From Colletes latitarsis (taxonomy: Eukaryota > Arthropoda > Insecta > Hymenoptera > Colletidae): a stretch of 64,000 nt of DNA. Position numbers and translations under genes: made by a program. The number at the start of each line of letters is the position of its first letter. Positions within the stretch are counted from its first letter, which is position 1. The DNA is taken from NCBI RefSeq assembly GCF_051014445.1, contig NC_135134.1:4741672-4805671 (forward strand), in the 5' to 3' direction. This document shows positions 9,576 to 22,970 of this stretch, one piece after another. The notes below the pieces were generated by a model, which made no database searches, had not been told where the DNA came from, and worked only from the letters and a program-made list of their open reading frames with translations.

Positions 9576-12204
9576 CTAGACCTAACATGAGTTATTCTCT
9601 AAAATATTTATCAAGACCAGATTTAATTGAATGTTTCAGTGTGGTACCACATTACTACGTGATCCAAACCAGAAAAAACCCAGGATCTGTTCAACAAGTA
9701 TGTGGAGAATGCGAAAGTACGAGCCTGATGAGAGCAAATCCCAGACCTAACCTAGACCTAACATGCGTTATTCTGTAAAATATTGATCGAAACCAGGTTT
9801 AATGAACTGTTTCAGTGTGGTACCACATTACTACGTGATCCAAACCAGAAAAACCGAGGATCTGTTCAACAAGTATGAGAAATGTGCGAAAGTATGAGCC
9901 TGCTGAGGGCAAATCCTAGACCTAACCCAGACCTAACATGCGTTATCCTCTAAAATATTTAACAAGACCAGATTTAATTGAATGTTTCAGTGTGGTATCA
10001 CATTACTACGTGATCCAATCCAGAAAAAGCCCAGGATCTGGCCTTCAAGTATGAGAAATATACGAAGGTATGAGCCTGCTGAGTGCAAATCCTAGACCTA
10101 ACCCAGACCTAACTTGCGTTGTCCTCTAAAATATTGATCGAAACCAGGTTTAATCGACGGTTTCAGAGTGGTACCACATTACTACGTGATCCAAACCAGA
10201 AAAAGCCCAGAATCTGGCCATCAACTATGAGAAATATGCGAAAGTACGAGCCTGATGAGAGCAAATCCCAGACCTAACCAAGACTTAACATGCGTTATTC
10301 TGTAAAATATTGATCGAAACCAGGTTTAGTGGACTGTTTGAGTGTGGTACCACATTACTACGTGATCCAGACCAGAAAAAACCCAGGATCTGTTCAACAA
10401 GTATGTGGAGAATGCGAAAGTATGTGTCTGATGAGTGCAGATCCCTGGCCTAACCCAGACCTAACATGCGTTATCCTCTAAACTATTGATCGAAACTAGG
10501 TTTAATGGACTGTTTCAGTGTGATACCACATTACTACGTGATCCAATCCAGAAAAAGCCCAGGATCTGGCCATCAAGTATGAGAAATATGCGAAAGTATG
10601 AGCCTGCTGAGGGCAAATCCTAGACCTAACCCAGACCTAACATGCGTTATCCTCTAAAATATTTATCAAGACCAGATTTAATTGAATGTTTCAGTGTGGT
10701 ACCACATTACTACGTGATCCAAACCAGAAAAAGCCCAGAATCTGGCCATCATCTATGAGAAATATGCGAAAGTACGAGCCTGATGAGGGCAAATCCCAGA
10801 CCTAACCAAGACTTAACATGCGTTGTCCTCTAAAATATTGATCGAAACCAGATTGAATGGACTGTTTCAGTGTGGTATCACATTACTACGTGATCCAAAC
10901 CGGAAAAAACCCAGGATATGTTCAACAAGTATGTGGAGAATGCGAAAGTATGTGTCTGATGAGGGCAAATCCCAGGCCTAACCCAGGCCTAACATGCGTT
11001 ATCCTCTAAACTATTGATCGAAACTAGGTTTAATGGACTGTTTCAGTGTGGTACCACATTACTACGTGATCCAAACCTGAAAAACCGAGGATCTGTTCAA
11101 CAAGTATGTTAAAAATGCGAAAGTATGACCCTGATGAGGGCAAATCCCAGACCTATCCCAGACCTAACATGCGTTGTCCTCTAAAATATTGATCGATACC
11201 AGGTTTAATCGACGGTTTCAGAGTGGTACCACATTACTACGTGATCCAAACCAGAAAAAACCCAGAATCTGGCCATCAAGTATGAGAAATATGCGAAAGT
11301 ACGAGCCGGATGAGAGCAAATCCCAGACCTAACCTAGACCTAACATGAGTTATTCTCTAAAATATTCATCGAAACCAGGTTTAACGGACCTTCTCAGTGT
11401 GGTACCACATTACTACGTGATCCAAACCAGAAAAAACCCAGGATCCATTCAACAAGTATGAGAAATATTCGAAAGTATGAGCCTGCTGAGGGGAAATCCT
11501 AGACCTAACCCAGACCTAACATGCGTTATCCTCTAAAATATTTATCAAGACCAGATTTAATGGACTGTTTCAGTGTGGTACCACATTGGTACATGATCCA
11601 AACCAGAATAAGCCAGGGATCTGTTCAACAAGTATGTCAAAAACGCGAAAGTATGTCCCTGATGAGGGCAAAACCCAGACCTATCCCAGACCTAACATGC
11701 GTTGTCCTCTAAAATATTGATCGAAACCAGATTTAATGGGCTGTTTCAGTGTGGTACCACATTACTACGTGATCCAAACCAGAAGAAGACATGGATCTGT
11801 TCAACAAGTATGTGAACAATGCGAAAATATGGCCCTGATGAGGGCAAATCCCAGGTTTAACCTAGACATAACATGCGTTATCCTCTAAAATATTCATCGA
11901 AACTAGGTTTAATTGAATGTTTCAGTGTGATACCACATTACTACGTGATCCAATCCAGAAAAAGCCCAGGTTCTAGCCATCAAGTATGAGAAATATGCGA
12001 AAGTATGAGCCCGCTGAGGGCAAATCCTAGACTTAACCCGGACCTAACATGCGTTATCCTCCTAAATATTTATTAAGACCAGATTTAATTGATTGTTTCA
12101 GTGTGGTACCACATTCCTACGTGATCCAAACCAGAAAAAAACCCAGGATCTGTTCAACAAGTATGTGGAGAATGTGAAAGTACGTGTCTGATGAGGGCAA
12201 ATCC

Positions 12205-13471
12205 CAGGCCTAATCTAGACTTAACATGCGTTATCATCTAAAATATTCATCGAAACCAGGTTTAAAGGACTGTTTCAGTGTGGTACTACATTACAACGGG
12301 ATCCAAACCAGAAAAAGGCCATAATCTGGCCATCAAGTATGAGAAATATGCGAATGTTCGATCCTGATGAGAGCAAATCCCAGAACTAACCTGGACCTAA
12401 CATGAGTTATTCTCTAAAATATTTATCAAGACCAGATTTAATTGAATGTTTCAGTGTGGTACCACATTACCACGTGATCCAAACCAGAAAAAATCCAGGA
12501 TCTGTTCAACAAGTATGTGGAGAATGCGAAAGTGTGTGTCTGATGAGGGAAAATCCCAGGCCTAACAAAGACCTAACATGCGTTATCCTCAAAAATATTG
12601 ATCGAACCCAGGTTTAATCGACTGTTTCAGTGTGGTACCACATTACTACCTGGTCCAAACCAGAAAAATACCCAGGATCTGATTAACAGGTATGTGTAGA
12701 ACGCGAAAATATGTGTCTGATGAGGGCAAATCCCCGGCCTAAACTAGACATAACATGCGTTATCCTCTAAAATATTGATCGAAACCAGGTTTAATTTACT
12801 GTTTCAGTGTGGTACCACATTACTACGTGATCCAATCCAGAAAAAGCCGAGGATCTAGCCATGAAGTATGAGAAATATGCGATAGTATGAGCCCGCTGAG
12901 GGCAAATCCTAGACCTAACCCGGACCTAACATCCGCTATCCTCTAAAATGATTATCAAGACAAGATTTAATTGAATGTTACAGTGTGGTACCACATTACT
13001 ACGTGATCCAAACCTGAAAAAACCCAGGATCTGTTCAACAAGTATGTGGAGAATGCGAAAGTATGTGTCTGATGAGGGCAAATCCCAGGCCTAATCTAGA
13101 CTTAACATGCGTTATCATCTAAAATATTCATCGAAACCAGGTTTAAAGGACTGTTTCAGTGTGGTACTACATTACAACGGGATCCAAACCAGAAAAAGGC
13201 CATAATCTGGCCATCAAGTATGAGAAATATGCGAATGTTCGATCCTGATGAGAGCAAATCCCAGAACTAACCTGGACCTAACATGAGTTATTCTCTAAAA
13301 TATTTATCAAGACCAGATTTAATTGAATGTTTCAGTGTGGTACCACATTACCACGTGATCCAAACCAGAAAAAATCCAGGATCTGTTCAACAAGTATGTG
13401 GAGAATGCGAAAGTGTGTGTCTGATGAGGGAAAATCCCAGGCCTAACAAAGACCTAACATGCGTTATCCTC
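12205..13471 (+). repeat. Local 5-monomer duplication
   Basis: 12,205-12,590 recurs at 13,086-13,471, offset 881 bp. Diagnostic variants are GTACTACATTACAACGG, CGAATGTTCGATCC, CCAGAACTAACCTGG and TTACCACGTGATCC. A second, overlapping similarity (about 12,850-12,990 with 13,555-13,695, offset 704) shares ACATCCGCTATCC and AAAATGATTATC. The two offsets differ by one monomer. Confidence 0.76.
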
Positions 13472-13959
13472 TAAAATATTGATCGAAACCAGGTTTAATG
13501 GACTGTTTCAGTGTGGTACCACATTACTACGTGATCCAAACCAGAAAAAGCCCAGGATCTAGCCATCAAGTATGAGAAATATGCGATAGTATGAGCCCGC
13601 TGAGGGCAAATCCTAGACCTAACCCGGACCTAACATCCGCTATCCTCTAAAATGATTATCAAGACAAGATTTAATTGAATGTTACAGTGTGGTACCACAT
13701 TACTACGTGATCCAAACCTGAAAAAACCCAGGATCTGTTCAACAAGTATGTGGAGAATGCGAAAGTATGTGTCTGATGAGGGCAAATCCCAGGCCTAACC
13801 TAGACATAACATGCGTTATCCTCTAAAATATTGATCGAAACCAGGTTTAATTGAATGTTTCAGTGTGATACCACATTACTTCCTGATCCAATCCAGAAAA
13901 AGCCCAGGATCTAGCCATCAAGTATGAGAAATATGCGATAGTATGAGCCCGCTGAGGGC

Positions 13960-14765
13960 AAATCCTAGACCTAACCCAGACCTAACATGCGTTATCCTCT
14001 AAAATATTTATCAAGACCAGGTTTAATCGACTGTTTCAGTGTGGTACCACATTACTACGTGATCCAAACCAGAAAAAACCCAGGATCCGTACAACTAGTA
14101 TGTGAAGAATGCGAAAGTATGAGCCTGTCGAGGGCAAATCCCAGACCTATCCCAGACATAACTTGCGTTATCATCTAAAATATTGACCCAAACCTGTTTT
14201 AATCGACTGTTTCAGTGTGGAACCACATTACTACGTGATCCAAACCAGAAAAAGCCCAGAATCTGGCCATCAGCTATGAGAAATATACGAAAGTACGAGC
14301 CTGATAAGAGCAAATCCCAGACCTAACCTAGACCTAACATGCGTCATTCTCTAAAATATTAATCGAATCCAGGTATGATGGCCTGTTTCAGTGTGGCACC
14401 ACATTACTACGTGATCCAAACCAGAAAAAACACAGAATCTGTTCAACAAGTATGTAAAAAACGCGAAACTATGAGCCTGATGAGGACAAATCCCTGACCT
14501 ATCTCAGACATAACATGCGTTATCCTCTAAAATATTGATCGAAACCATGTTTAATGGACTGTTTCAGTGTGGTACCACATTACTACGTGATCCAAACCAG
14601 AAAAAACCCAGGATCTGTTCAACAAGTATGTGGAGAATGCGAAAGTATGTGCCTGATGATGGCAAATCCCAGGCCTATCCCAGACATAACATGCGTTATC
14701 CTCTAAAATATTGATCGAAACCAGGTTTAATGGACTGTTTCAGTGTGGTACCACATTACTACGTG
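13960..14765 (+). repeat. Segmental duplication C, copy 1 (partner 16778-17583)
   Basis: The offset is 2,818 bp (16 monomers plus 2 bp). Shared marks are GAGCCTGTCGAGGG, GAGCCTGATAAGAGC, CAGGTATGATGGCC and CTGATGAGGACAAATCCCTG. A weaker match continues to about 15,180 / 18,000, including the rare ACTGCGTGACCC. Confidence 0.76.
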
Positions 14766-16777
14766 ATCGAAACCAGAAGAAGCCAGGCATCTGTTCAACA
14801 AGTATGTGAACAATGCGAAAATATGGCCCTGATGAGGGCAAATCCCAGGTCTAACCTAAACATAACATGCGTTATCCTCTAAAATATCCATCGAAACAAG
14901 GTTTAATTGAATGTTTCAGTGTGATACCACATTACTACGTGATCCAATCCAGAAAAAGTCCAGGTTCTAGCCATCAAGTATGTGAAATATGCAAAAGTAT
15001 GAGCCCGCTGAGGGCAAATCCTAGACCTAACCCTGACCTAACATGCGTTATCCTCTAAAATATTTATCAAGACCAGATTTAATTGAATGTTTCAGTGTGG
15101 TACCACATTACTGCGTGACCCAAACCAGAAAAAGGCCAGAATCTGTTCAACAAGTACGCGAAAAACTCGAAACTATGAGCCTGATGAGGGGAAATCCCAG
15201 ACCTATCCCAGACATAACATGCGTTATCCTCTAAAATATTGATCGAAACCAGGTTTAATGGATAGTTTCAGTGTGGTACCGCATTACTACGTGATCCAAA
15301 TCAGAAAAAGCCAGGGATCTGTTCAACAAGTATGTGAAAAATGCGAAAATATGACCCTGATGAGGGCAAATCACGGACCTAACCTAGACCTAACATGAGT
15401 TATTCTCTAAAATATTCATCGATGCCAGGTTTAATGGACTTTTTCAGTGTGGTACCACATTACTACGTGATCCAAACCAGAAAAAACACAGGATCCGCTC
15501 TACATGTATGTGAAGAATGCGAAATTATGTGTCTGTTGAGGGAAAATCCCAGGCCCAACGTAGACCTAACAAGCGTTACCCTCAAAATTATTGATCGAAA
15601 CCAGGTTTAATCGACTGTTTCAGTGTGGTACCACATTACTACGTGATCCAAACCAGAATAAAACCCAGGATCTGTACAACTAGTATGTGAAGAATGCGAA
15701 AGTATGAGCCTGACGAGGGGCAAATCCCAGACCTAAACTAGACATAACATGCGTTATACTCTAAAATATTGATCGAAACCAGGTTTAATTGAATGTTTCA
15801 GTGTGATACCACATTACTACGTGATCCAATCCAGAAAAAGCCCAGGGTCTAGCCATCAAGTATGAGAAATATGCGATAGTATGAGCCCGCTGAGGGCAAA
15901 TCCTAGACCTAACCCAGACCTAACATGCGTTATCCTCTAAAATGTTGATCGAAATCAGGTTTAATTGAATGTTTCAGTGTGATACCACATTACTACCTGA
16001 TCCAATCCAGAAAAAGCCCAGTATCTAGCCATCAAGTATGTGAAATATGCGATAGTATGAGCCCACTGAGGGCAGATCCTAGACCTAGCCCAGACCTAAC
16101 ATCCGCTATCCTCTAAAATGTTTATCAAGACAAGATTTAATTGAATGTTACAGTGTGGTACCACATTACTACGTGATCCAAACCTGAAAAAACCCAGGAT
16201 CTGTTCAACAAGTATGTGGAGAATGCGAAAGTATGTGTCTGATGAGGGCAAATCCCAGGCCTAACCTAGACATAACATGCGTTATCCTCTAAAATATAGA
16301 TCGAAACCAGGTTTAATTGAATGTTTCAGTGTGATACCACATTACTACCTGATCCAATCCAGAAAAAGCCCAGGATCTAGCCATCAAGTATGAGAAATAT
16401 GCGATAGTATGAGCCCGCTGAGGGCAAATCCTAGACCTAACCCAGACCTAACATGCGTTATCCTCTAAAATATTTATCAAGACCAGATTTAGTTGAATGT
16501 TTCAGTGTGGTACCACATTACTACGTGATCCAAACCAGAAAAAACCCAGGATCTGTTCAACAAGTATGTGAAAAATGCGAAAGTATGAGCCTGACGAGGG
16601 CAAATCCCGGACCTATCCCAGACCTAACTTGCGTTATCCTCTAAAATATTGATCGAAACCAGGTTTAATTTACTCTTTCAGTGTGGTACCACATTACTAC
16701 GTGATCCAATCCAGAAAAAGCCGAGGATCTAGCCGTGAAGTATGAGAAATATGCGAAATTAGGAGCCTGACTAGGGC

Positions 16778-17583
16778 AAATCCTAGACCTAACCCAGACC
16801 TAACATGCGTTATCCTCTAAAATATTTATCAAGACCAGGTTTAATCGACTGTTTCAGTGTGGTACCACATTACTACGTGATCCAAACCAGAAAAAACCCA
16901 GGATCCGTACAACTAGTATGTGAAGAATGCGAAAGTATGAGCCTGTCGAGGGCAAATCCCAGACCTATCCCAGACATAACTTGCGTTATCATCTAAAATA
17001 TTGACCGAAACCTGTTTTAATCGACTGTTTCAGTGTGGAACCACATTACTACGTGATCCAAACCAGAAAAAGCCCAGAATCTGGCCATCAGCTATGAGAA
17101 ATATACGAAAGTACGAGCCTGATAAGAGCAAATCCCAGACCTAACCTAGACCTAACATGCGTCATTCTCTAAAATATTAATCGAAACCAGGTATGATGGC
17201 CTGTTTCAGTGTGGCACCACATTACTACGTGATCCAAACCAGAAAAAACCCTGAATCTGTTCAACAAGTATGTGAAAAACGCGAAACTATGAGCCTGATG
17301 AGGACAAATCCCTGACCTATCTCAGACATAACATGCGTTATCCTCTAAAATATTGATCGAAACCATGTTTAATGGAATGTTTCAGTGTGGTACCACATTA
17401 CTACGTGATCCAAACCAGAAAAAACCCAGGATCTGTTCAACAAGTATGTGGAGAATGCGAAAGTATGTGCCTGATGATGGCAAATCCCAGGCCTATCCCA
17501 GACATAACATGCGTTATCCTCTAAAATATTGATCGAAACCAGGTTTAGTGGACTGTTTCAGTGTGGTACCACATTACTGCGTG
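16778..17583 (+). repeat. Segmental duplication C, copy 2
   Basis: This is the partner of 13960-14765. Small differences between the copies (for example TTGACCCAAACC against TTGACCGAAACC) show they are not identical. Confidence 0.75.
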
Positions 17584-19620
17584 ATCCAAACCAGAAAAAG
17601 CCAGGGATCTGTTCAACAAGTATGTGAAAAACGCGAAACTATGACCCTGATGAGGGCAAATCCCAGGTTTAACCTAGACATAACATGCGTTATCCTCTAA
17701 AATATTCATCGAAACTAGGTTTAATTGAATGTTTAGGTGTGATACCACATTACTACGTGATCCAATCCCGAAAAAGCCCAGGTTCTAGCCATCAAGTATG
17801 AGAAATATGCGAAAGTATGAGCCCGCTGAGGGCAAATCCTAGACCTAACCCAGACCTAACATGCCTTATCCTCCAAAATATTTATCAAGACCAGATTTAA
17901 TTGATTGTTTCAGTGTGGTACCACATTACTGCGTGACCCAAACCAGAAAAAGGCCAGAATCTGTTCAACAAGTATGCGAAAAACGCGAAACTATGAGCCT
18001 GATGAGGTCAAATCCCCGGCCTAAACTAGACATAACATGCGTTATCCTCTAAAATATTGATCGAAACCAGGTTTAATGGACTGTTTCAGTGTGGTACCGC
18101 CTTACTACGTGATCCAAACCAGAAAAAACCCAGGATCCGTTCAATAAGTATGTGGAGAATGCGAAAGTATGTGTCTGACGAGGGAAAATCCCAGGCCTAA
18201 CAAAGACCTAACATGCGTTATCCTCAAAAATATTAATCGAACCCAGGTTTAATCGACTGTTTCAGTGTGGTACCGCATCACTACGTGATCCAAACCAGAC
18301 AAAACCCAGGATCTGTTTAACAAGTATGTGGAGAATGCGTAAGTATGTGTCTGATGTGGGGTAATCCCAGGCCCAACCTAGTCATAACATGCGTTATCCT
18401 CTAAAATATTGATCCAAACCAGGTTTAATGGACTGTTTCAGTATGGTACCACATTACTACGTGATCCAAACCAGAAAAAACCCAGGATCTGTTCACCAAG
18501 TATGTGGAGAATGCGAAAGTGTGTGTCTGATGATGGCATATCCCAGGCCTAACCTAACCATAACATGCGTTATCCTCTAAATTATTGATCGAAACCAGGT
18601 TTAATTGAATGTTTCAGTGTGGTACCACATTACTACGTGATCCAATCCAGAAAAAGCCCAGGATCTAGCCATGGAGTTTGAGAAATATGCGAAATTATGA
18701 GCCTGATTAGGGCATATCCCAGACCTAACCCAGACCTAACATGCGTTATCCTCAAAAATATTGATCGAAACCAGGTTTAATTGAATGTTTCAGTGTGGTA
18801 CCGCCTTACTACGTGATCCAAACCAGAAAAAACCCAGGATCCGTTCAACAGGTATGTGGAGAATGCGAAAGTATGTGTCTGATGAGGGAAAATCCCAGGC
18901 CTAACAAAGACCTAACATACGTTATCCTCTAAAATATTTATCAAGACCAAATTTAATTGAATGTTTCAGTGTGGTACCACATTGCTACGTGACCCAAACC
19001 AGAAAAAGGCCAGAATCTGTTCAACAAGTATGCGAAAAACGCGAAACTATGAGCCTGATGAGGGGAAATCCCAGACCTATCCCAGACATAACATGCGTTA
19101 TCCTTTAAAATATTGATCGACACCAGGTTTAATGGACTGTTTCAGTGTGGTACCACATTACTACGTGATCCAAACCAGACAAAACCCAGGACCTGTTTAA
19201 CAAGTATGTGGAGAATGCGTAAGTATGTGTCTGATGTGGGCAAATCCCAGGCCCAACCTAGTCATAACATGCGTTATCCTCTAAAATATTGATCGAAACC
19301 AGGTTTAATGGACTGTTTCAGTGTGGTACCACATTACTACGTGATCCGAACCAGAATAAACCCAGGATCTGGTCAACAAGTATTTGGAGAATGCGAAAGT
19401 ATGAGCCTGACGAGGGCAAATCCCAGACCTATCCCCGACCTAACAAGCGTTACCCTCAAAATCATTGATCGAAACCAGGTTTAATCGACTGTTTCAGTGT
19501 GGTTTCACATTACTACGTGATCCAAACCAGAAAAAGCCCAGAATCTGGCCATCAAGTATGAGAAATATGCGAAAGTACGAGCCTGATGAGAGCAAATCCC
19601 AGACCTAACCTAGACCTAAC

Positions 19621-22600
19621 ATGAGTTATTCTCCGAAATATTCATCGAAGCAGGTTTAATGGACTTTCTCAGTGTGGTACCACATTACTACGTGATCCAG
19701 ACCAGAAAAAACCCAGGATCTGTTCAACAAGTATGTGAAGAATGCGAAAGTATGTGTCTGATACAGGAAAATCCCAGGCCTAACCTAGACCTAACTTGCG
19801 TTATCCTCTAAAATTTTGATCGAAACCAGGTTTAATGGACTATTTCAGTGTGGTACCACATTACTATGTGATCCAATCCAGAAAAACCCCAGGATCTGGG
19901 CATGAAGTATGAGAAATATGCGAAAGTACGAGCCTGATGAGAGCAAATCCCAGACCTAACCTAGACCTAACATGAGTTATTCTCTAAAATATTCATCGAA
20001 GCCAGGTTTAATGGACTTTTTCAGTGTGGTACCACATTACTACGTGATCCAAACCTGAAAAAACCCAGGATCTGTTCAACAAGTATGTGAAGAATGCGAT
20101 AGTATGTGTCTGATGAAGGAAAATCCCAGGCCTAACCTAGACCTAACTTGCGTTATCCTCTAAAATATTGATCGAAACCAGGTTTAATGGACTGTTTCAG
20201 TGTGGTACCACATTACTACGTGATCCAATCTAGAAAAAGCCCAGGATATGGCCATCAAGTATGAGAAATATTCGCAAGTATGAGCCTGCTGAGGGGTAAT
20301 CCTAGACCTAACCCAGACCTAACTCAGCGTTATCCTCTAAAATATTTATCAAGTCCAGATTTAATGGACTGTTTCAGTGTGGTACCACATTAGTACATGA
20401 TCCAAACCAGAATAAGCCAGGGATCTGTTCAACAAGTATGTGAAAAACGCGAAAGTATGACCCTGATGGGGGCAAATCCCAGGCCTAAACTAGACCAAAC
20501 ATGCGTTATCCTCTAAAATATTGATCGAAACTAGGTTTAATGGACTGTTCCAGTGTGGTACCACATTACTACGTGATCCAAACCAGAAAAACCGAGGATC
20601 TGTTCAACAAGTATGTTAAAAATGCGAAAGTATGTCCCTGATGAGGGCAAATCCAAGACCTATCCCAGACCTAACATGCGTTGTCTTCTAAAATATTGAT
20701 CGAAACCAGATTTAATGGACTGTTTCAGTGTGGTACCACATTACTACGTGATCCATCCAGAAGAAGCCAGGGATCTGTTCAACAAGTATGGGAACAATGC
20801 GAAAATATGGCCCTGATGAGGGCAAATCCCAGGATTAACCTAGACATAACATGCGTTATCCTCCAAAATATTTATCAAGACCAGATTTAATTGAATGTTT
20901 CAGTGTGGTACCACATTCCTACGTGATCCAAACCAGAAAAAACCCAGGATCTGTTCAACAAGTATGTGGAGAATGCGAAAGTATGTGTCTGATGAGGGCA
21001 AATCTCAGGCCCAACCTAGACATAACATGCGTTATCCTCTAAAATATTCATCGAAACCAGGTTTAATGGACTGTTTCAGTGTGGTACCACATCACAACGG
21101 GATCCAAACCAGAAAAAGGCCAGAATCTGTTCAACAAGTATGTGAAAAACGCGAAACTATGAGTCTGATGAGGGCAAATCCCAGACCTAACCTAGACCTA
21201 ACATGAGTTATTCTCTGAAATATTCATCGAAGCAGGTTTAATGGACTTTCTCAGTGTGGTACCACATTACTACGTGATCCAAACCAGGAAAAACCCAGGA
21301 TCTGTTCAACAAGTATGTGGAGAATGCGAAAGTATGTGTCTGATGAGGGCAAATCCCTGGCCAAACCTAGACCTAACATGAGTTATTCTCTAAAATATTC
21401 ATCCAAGCCAGGTTTAATGGACTTTTTCAGTGTGGTACCACATTACTACGTGATCCAAACCAGAAAAAACCCAGGATCTGTTCAACAAGTATGTGAAGAA
21501 TGCGAAAGTATGAGTCTGATGAGGGCAAATCCCAGACCTATCCCAGACATAACTTGCGTTATCCTGTTAAATATTGATCGAAACCAGGTTTAATGGACTG
21601 TTTCAGTGTGGTACCACATTACTACGGGATCCAAACCAGAAAAAGGCCAGAATCTGTTCAACAAGAATGTGAAAAACGCGAAACTATGACCCTGATGAGG
21701 GCAAATCCCGAACCTATCCCAGACCTAACTTGCGTTATCCTCTAAAATATTGATCGAAACCAGGTTTAATTTACCGTTTCAGTGTGGTACCACATTACTA
21801 CGTGATCCAATCCAGAAAACGCCCAGGATCTAGCCATGAAGTATGAGAAATATGCGAAATTATGAGCCTGATTAGGGCAAATCCTAGACCTAACCCAGAC
21901 CTAACATGCGTCATCCTCTAAAATATTTATCAAGACCAGGTTTAATCGACTGTTCAAGTGTGGTACCACATTGCTACGTGATCCAAACCAGAAAAAACCC
22001 AGGATCCGTTCAACAAGTATGTGAAGAATGCGAAAGTATGTGTCTGATGAGGGAAAATCCCAGGCCTAACCTAGACATAACATGCGTTATCCTCTAAAAT
22101 ATTGCTCGAAACCAGGTTTAATGGACAGTTTCAGTTTGGTACCACATTACTACGTGATGCAATCCAGAAAAACCCCAGGATCTGGCCATCAAGTTTTTTG
22201 AAATATGCGAAAGTACGAGCCTTATGAGAGCAAATCCCAGACCTAACCTAGACCTAACATGAGTTATTCTCTAAAATATTCATCGAAGCCAGGTTTAATG
22301 GACTTTTTCAGTGTGGTACCACATTACTACGTGATCCAAACCAGAAAAAACCCAGGATCCGTTCAACAAGTATCTGAAGAATGCGAAAGTATGTGTCTGA
22401 CGAGGGAAAATCCCGGACCTATCCCAGACCTAACTTGCGTTATCCTCTAAAATATTGATCGAAACCAGGTTTAATGTACTGTTTCAGTGTGGTACCACAT
22501 TACTACGAGATCCAATCCAGAAAAAGGCCAGAATCTGTTCAACAAGTATGTGAAAAACGCGAAACTATGAGCCTGATGAGGGCAAATCCCAGACCTATCC

Positions 22601-22812
22601 CAGACATAACTTGCGTTATCCTCTAAAATATTTCTCAAGACCAGATTTAAATGAATGTCTCAGTGTGGTACCACATTACTACGTGATCCAAAACAGAAAA
22701 AACCCAGGATCTGTTCAACAAGTATGTGGAGAATGCGAAAGTATGTGTCTGATGAGGGCAAATCCCTGGCCTAACCTAGACATAACATGCGTGATCCTCT
22801 AAAATATTGATC
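19621..22812 (+). repeat. Segmental duplication D (about 19 monomers), copy 1
   Basis: This ~3.2-kb block is repeated nearly unchanged immediately downstream, at 22,963-26,330. The offset is 3,342 bp for the left two thirds and 3,518 bp after about 21,690, because copy 2 has one extra monomer. Shared rare marks include TGATACAGGAAAATCCC, TATTCGCAAGTATG, AACTCAGCGTTATCC, GTGATCCATCCAG and AGTTTTTTGAAATATG. Confidence 0.88.
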
Positions 22813-22970
22813 GAAACCAGGTTTAATGGACTGTTTCAGTGTGGTACCACATCACAACGGGATCCAAACCAGAAAAAGGCCAGAATCTGTTCAACAAGTA
22901 TGTGAAAAACGCGAAACTATGAGTCTGATGAGGGCAAATCCCAGACCTAACCTAGACCTAACATGAGTTA
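22806..22970 (+). repeat. Chimeric junction between the two copies of duplication D
   Basis: This monomer-length stretch matches about 21,046-21,210 (offset 1,760 bp, ten monomers), including CACATCACAACGGGATCC and ATGAGTCTGATGAGG. The sequence then continues as the start of the 19-monomer block (19,621 onward). So the joint between the two block copies carries sequence from inside the block. Confidence 0.75.

Noticed and set aside
20895..21206. Longer frames of 90-115 codons spanning two monomers
   Set aside because: They arise where a one-base indel or substitution removes a stop between neighbouring satellite units. Composition and variants are those of the satellite; some occur twice only because the block is duplicated.
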